DNA of 17,468 nt, taken from an uncultured Verrucomicrobiales bacterium (GTDB taxonomy: Bacteria; Verrucomicrobiota; Verrucomicrobiia; Verrucomicrobiales; Akkermansiaceae). The notes beneath the pieces were generated by a model, which was not told where the DNA came from, searched no databases, and saw only the letters and a list, made by a program, of their open reading frames with translations. Location of the stretch: assembly GCA_937916135.1 (NCBI GenBank), contig CALFTQ010000153.1, positions 1 to 17,468 on the forward strand, read 5' to 3'. A program made the position numbers and the translations under genes. Numbering within the stretch: position 1 is the first letter of the stretch; every line of letters begins with the position of its first letter. Below, piece by piece: positions 14,331 through 17,468 of this stretch.

Positions 14331-15926
14331 TTATTCGTAATAGGAATGACGGCGGGGATCGGTGGCCTCGCGTATAGATTCGCCGATGAAGGTCACCAGC
14401 AGCAGGGAACCCACAAGTGCAAAGAAGGCACTGGATACCACCCAGGGTGATGAAAGTTTGGACAAGCCATCGTTCAGCAAACGGCCCCAGCTCGCATAAT
14501 TATCCGGCAGGCCAAAGCCCAGATAGTCCAGCGAAGCGAGGGACAAGATGACTGCCGCCACGCTGAAAGGCACCAGAGTCACCACGATGCTGCGCAGGTT
14601 GGGCAGAATATGGCGCAGCAGAATGTGCGTCGTCCCAGCCCCCATCACCTTGGCCGCAGCCACATAGTCGCGGGTCTTTTCCTTCATGGTCGCCGTGCGC
14701 ACCAGATACGTCATGTGCATCCACCCGAACATGGCCAGCAGGCTCAGTATCAGGAAAAGCCCCCGCATCTGCAACGGCACGAAATCCGACACAATCATGA
14801 CCACAAACAGGAAGGGCAACTGCGAAATTATCTCAATGATACGCTGGGTGACTAAATCAAACTTGCCACCAAAATAGCCCATAAGCATGCCCACAGTCAG
14901 GCCAATGAAATAGATGACAGGCAGATAGATCAAAGCAGCTTTTATATTGACCTGCAAGCCCCCATAAAGATAAGCCAGAATATCGGCGCCCTGGCTGTTG
15001 GTTCCCAGAAGATGATTACCGGTAAAGGGAGGAGCCGGGTGGTAGTACACCTTGCATTCACTCCCCTGTTTAGTCAGCGCGAGAAAATCCTCCGCCTTTT
15101 TAGGTCCACGGTAGTGCTCACGCACCAGATTACCATTCTCGTACAAGGCAGAGTATACCTCCTGGCGATTGCGCAGCCAGCCCTGCATGTGGCCATCGGG
15201 CACACCTTTGCGATATCGCTGGCGCAGGTGCATCTGACCATCCTTATACATGCGGCTGGCCAGACCATTGTAGGGAGTTTCGCCATCAGTATCGTACAGC
15301 ACACCGTCGCGCCACTCCAACGACTCCGTTGGGAAAGGTGCAACATCCATGGTCGGGTCGTAGGGTACCAGCGGCATGAGGACCAGCTGCGGCCAGCCGG
15401 GCTGCCCGGCGCGCTCTTTCAGCACGCGGTAATCTGCCTCGGCCTGCGCCTCGGCCCCAGTGAGTCCGAAGGTGTTGCCGGGAATCACCGCCCGGGTGAA
15501 CGCCGGACAATACCACTCGCCATCGTATGCCACGAAAAGCGCACGTTTACCCACAAGGCACTGGTCCATAGCAGCCAGCAGCATAATGACGCCGAATGCA
15601 ATCAGAGACCAGTAGCCACGCTTGATCTGGCGGAAACGCTCCACCTGCTTGGCATACTTCGGCGGCAACCGCAAACTGGAATTACGGCGGATCAGCAGAT
15701 AAAGGCCACTGAGCAGCAGAAGCAGCATGCACAGCCAGCCAAACCAGTTCACCTGCTCATCGGCCGCAAGGAATGGGGCCACACGTTCACTGCAATTCAG
15801 GAACGGCACATCACGGCTCACGGAAAAAGGCCAGGAAATAGTAGGCAGCAGCCAGCCGTTCAGCTCCCCCAGCGCGCCCATGAGTGCAGCCAGTATCAGC
15901 AGCAAAGCTATGAGGTTCTTGGTCAT
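14331..15926 (-). CDS. yejE: YejE-like importer permease with periplasmic MORN-2 repeats
   Basis: The second inner-membrane subunit of the importer. The RFRQIKRGYWSLIAF segment (97-111), YDGEWYCP (134-141) and HPAPPFTGNHLLGTNSQGAD (296-315) match the YejE pattern, and the permease core with EAA-type loop (about 418-445, DYVAAAKVMGAG) ends in IGESIREATDPR (514-525). At 531 residues it is far longer than E. coli YejE (about 340). Two helices precede the usual first one (5-25 and 61-79; usual helix about 105-125). The loop after it, predicted periplasmic, carries YwqK/MORN-2 repeats: YNGLASRMYKDG (219-230), YRKGVPDGHMQGW (238-250), YSALYENG (258-265). The gene sits three bases after yejB and three before the binding-protein gene. 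Confidence 0.85.
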   Translation of the reverse strand: MTKNLIALLLILAALMGALGELNGWLLPTISWPFSVSRDVPFLNCSERVAPFLAADEQVNWFGWLCMLLLLLSGLYLLIRRNSSLRLPPKYAKQVERFRQIKRGYWSLIAFGVIMLLAAMDQCLVGKRALFVAYDGEWYCPAFTRAVIPGNTFGLTGAEAQAEADYRVLKERAGQPGWPQLVLMPLVPYDPTMDVAPFPTESLEWRDGVLYDTDGETPYNGLASRMYKDGQMHLRQRYRKGVPDGHMQGWLRNRQEVYSALYENGNLVREHYRGPKKAEDFLALTKQGSECKVYYHPAPPFTGNHLLGTNSQGADILAYLYGGLQVNIKAALIYLPVIYFIGLTVGMLMGYFGGKFDLVTQRIIEIISQLPFLFVVMIVSDFVPLQMRGLFLILSLLAMFGWMHMTYLVRTATMKEKTRDYVAAAKVMGAGTTHILLRHILPNLRSIVVTLVPFSVAAVILSLASLDYLGFGLPDNYASWGRLLNDGLSKLSSPWVVSSAFFALVGSLLLVTFIGESIREATDPRRHSYYE

Positions 15927-15929
15927 GTA

Positions 15930-17255
15930 TCAATCAAAACGCACACGGGGATCCACCAGAGTCACCAGCATATCCGATATAAGGTTACCAATGATAATCA
16001 GCACAGAAGTGAGCAGCAACGTACCCATGATGAGAGAATAGTCCTTATCCATGAGCGCCTGGAAGCTCAGCATGCCGAAGCCCTGGATATCAAAAACCTT
16101 CTCAATGAGGATAGACCCGCCCACCACCGTGCAGATAACGCTGCCCAGAGTAGACACTATGGGAATAAAGGAATTGCGGAACGCATGCCGCCACACCGCC
16201 CGGCGGAACGGCACCCCCTTGGAAACCGCAGTGCGCACGTAGTCTGCCGCCAGGTGCTCCATCAGGCTGTTCTTCATCATCATCGTGGTCACGGCAAAGG
16301 TCGAGACCACATAACAGGTAAGCGGCAGCACCGTGTGCATGAATAAGTCGTACAACTGATCTTTGAACGACATCCATTCAAAGCCGGGGCTAACCAGCCC
16401 ATACAGCGGGAACCACTCCAGGCGTGCACCCAGGAAAACCAGCATCACAGCCCCCAGCGCAAAACCCGGCACAGCATAGCCCACGAAAATGAGAATACTG
16501 CTCAGGGAGTCAAAAGTGCTCCGGTGCCACAGCGCCTTGAACACCCCCAGCGGCACACTCACCACATAGGTGATGACTGCTCCCAGCAGCCCGAAATACA
16601 GGGAAACCGGCAGACGATCCATCATCATGCGTGTCACCGGCTCGTTGTACTTGTATGACAACCCCAGTTCCCCCTGCAGCACACCGTGAAACGCCCGGCG
16701 GCTGGCCACTGCCCGCCAGCGGCGGCACGCAGGCGATTTTGCTAATTCCGCAATTTTCTTCTCATCCTTGATGCGCTGGCGCTTCGCCAGACGCTGAGCC
16801 CGCTGCACCGGCGACTCCAGGCGCACCTGCCAGCCTTCGTCATTCATCCACTCCGGTGCCAGATACTGCGGCACATCGCCATCCCTCGTCACTTCAAGAG
16901 CTACGGAATTCCCGCTGGCGGAGGCAATCGTTATCACCGCCATTCCGTCATCATTGAACTCAGCCTTCGCAATCTCCACCTCCTGCGGCACCACACCCAG
17001 CCATTGCAGGTACGCTTTCCAGAGCGGCTCCTGCAGGTTGAACAGCTCCTCCAGGCGTTCCATATCCGCATTGCCGAGGCGGGCATGGGTCTGCCCCACC
17101 ACCTTATCGCCGCTCAATGCGCCAATGGCCTGTTCCTGCAGCATGCGCTCCACCGGGCCGCCCGGCACCATGCGCGTCAGGCAAAACACCAGTAACGTGA
17201 TACCAATCAGCGTGATCGGCATCAGCAGCAGGCGCTTGAGTATATACTGTCGCAT
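15930..17255 (-). CDS. yejB: YejB-like importer permease with periplasmic insert
   Basis: The first inner-membrane subunit of the importer and first gene of the operon. Helix 1 (about 8-28) is followed by PGGPVERML (31-39), as in YejB. The core (about 205-441) shows VSVPLGVFKALWHRSTFDS (232-250), WFPLYGLVSP (281-290), MKNSLMEHLAADYVRTAVSKG (327-347, the EAA-type loop) and ends in TLVDPRVRFD (432-441). At 441 residues it exceeds E. coli YejB (364). The excess is a segment of about 100 residues (88-190) between LWKAYLQWLG and GVLQGELGLSYKYNEPV, in the first periplasmic loop; it looks like a small beta domain then a basic helix. The ATG at 17255 has AGGAG at 17260-17264, four bases upstream, one of the few clear Shine-Dalgarno sites here. 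Confidence 0.88.
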   Translation of the reverse strand: MRQYILKRLLLMPITLIGITLLVFCLTRMVPGGPVERMLQEQAIGALSGDKVVGQTHARLGNADMERLEELFNLQEPLWKAYLQWLGVVPQEVEIAKAEFNDDGMAVITIASASGNSVALEVTRDGDVPQYLAPEWMNDEGWQVRLESPVQRAQRLAKRQRIKDEKKIAELAKSPACRRWRAVASRRAFHGVLQGELGLSYKYNEPVTRMMMDRLPVSLYFGLLGAVITYVVSVPLGVFKALWHRSTFDSLSSILIFVGYAVPGFALGAVMLVFLGARLEWFPLYGLVSPGFEWMSFKDQLYDLFMHTVLPLTCYVVSTFAVTTMMMKNSLMEHLAADYVRTAVSKGVPFRRAVWRHAFRNSFIPIVSTLGSVICTVVGGSILIEKVFDIQGFGMLSFQALMDKDYSLIMGTLLLTSVLIIIGNLISDMLVTLVDPRVRFD

Positions 17256-17267
17256 GGAACTCCTGAC

Positions 17268-17296
17268 ATTCTACTCCTTTCCTTTTCCGCTTGCAA
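17268..17296 (-). promoter_or_regulatory. Promoter of the Yej-like importer operon
   Basis: On the minus strand, TTGCAA (17291-17296) lies 17 bases from TAGAAT (17268-17273). Only 12 bases separate the -10 box from the ATG at 17255, so transcription would begin near 17261, inside the AGGAG ribosome site (17260-17264). Either the real start is a few bases earlier or the message is nearly leaderless. The -35 box and spacing equal those of the exporter promoter at 3745-3773. Confidence 0.65.
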
Positions 17297-17349
17297 GTAT
17301 TCATTACGCCCGCATAACACATTTTCTCCCGCGCACACGGCAAATCTGC

Positions 17350-17382
17350 AAAACGAAAGGGCGACCTGAATTCAGGTCACCC
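17350..17382 (-). terminator. Intrinsic terminator after tRNA-Lys
   Basis: On the minus strand, GGGTGACCT (17374-17382) pairs with AGGTCGCCC (17359-17367), with one U-G pair, around GAATTC. TTTCGTTTT (17350-17358) follows. It lies about 24 bases beyond the tRNA 3' end and separates it from the importer operon. Confidence 0.8.
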
Positions 17383-17405
17383 CTCACCTCTCATACAAAA
17401 CTGAG

Positions 17406-17468
17406 TACCCCCGCGCGGACTCGAACCGCGGACAAATTGATTAAGAGTCAACTGCTCTACCAACTGAG
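17406..17468 (-). tRNA. tRNA-Lys(CTT), 5' end outside the window
   Basis: The minus strand shows the D-arm start CTCAGTTGGTAGAGC, an anticodon loop CTCTTAA with anticodon CTT (reads AAG, Lys), a T-arm with loop TTCGAGT closed by CGCGG/CCGCG, the 3' acceptor strand CGGGGGT and discriminator A at 17406. CCA is not encoded. Positions 1-10 of the tRNA (the 5' acceptor strand and the first D-stem base) fall beyond the window edge. Confidence 0.93.

Noticed and set aside
15012..16346. Plus-strand open frame of 444 codons
   Set aside because: Antisense to both permease genes, whose family motifs are unmistakable; no membrane or domain pattern on the plus strand.
17406..17468. tRNA-Lys as an attachment site for a mobile element
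   Set aside because: tRNA 3' ends often serve as att sites, but there is no integrase, no repeated tRNA fragment seen in the window, and the neighbouring importer has its own promoter and normal composition.

Overview
The window comes from a GC-rich Gram-negative bacterium. It shows lipoprotein signal peptides, inner-membrane importers with large periplasmic loops, an ECF sigma factor and tightly packed operons. Shine-Dalgarno sites are mostly weak or missing, and several operons look nearly leaderless. Together with the gene content (an animal-type glutaminyl cyclase joined to parB, and enlarged Yej-type importer parts) this fits a Verrucomicrobiota member close to Akkermansia. That placement is my inference from gene style, not a proven assignment.

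Layout. (1) 102-3736, minus strand: two overlapping paralogous ABC exporter half-transporters, expressed from a promoter at 3745-3773. (2) 3904-5238, plus strand: an unrecognised 444-residue lipoprotein with its own promoter and intrinsic terminator. (3) 5405-7203, plus strand: parB coupled to a secreted glutaminyl-peptide cyclotransferase; no parA is nearby. (4) 9042-7175, minus strand: an ECF sigma factor, a single-pass membrane protein likely to be its anti-sigma factor, and an exported PDZ protein; this operon converges on and overlaps the cyclotransferase gene by 29 bp. (5) 11013-9166, minus strand: aspS with a clear promoter and terminator. (6) 17255-11134, minus strand: a four-gene peptide importer operon in the order YejB-like permease, YejE-like permease, YejA-like binding lipoprotein, OppD-like ATPase. 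(7) 17468-17406, minus strand: tRNA-Lys(CTT), cut by the window edge, followed by a terminator.

The part most worth a second look is the Yej-like importer. Each of its three envelope-facing proteins carries an extra domain compared with the E. coli YejABE proteins: a MORN-2 (YwqK-like) repeat block in the YejE-like permease, an insert of about 100 residues in the first periplasmic loop of the YejB-like permease, and an N-terminal extension of about 125 residues on the binding protein. The operon encodes one ATPase domain where YejF has two, and that ATPase ends in a CxxC/CxxC arrangement.

No stretch longer than 300 bases lacks a gene. The largest gaps are 3737-3903, 5239-5404, 17256-17405, 9043-9165, 11014-11133 and 1-101, and each is described below. 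I saw no insertion sequence, integrase, CRISPR array, rRNA or prophage gene.
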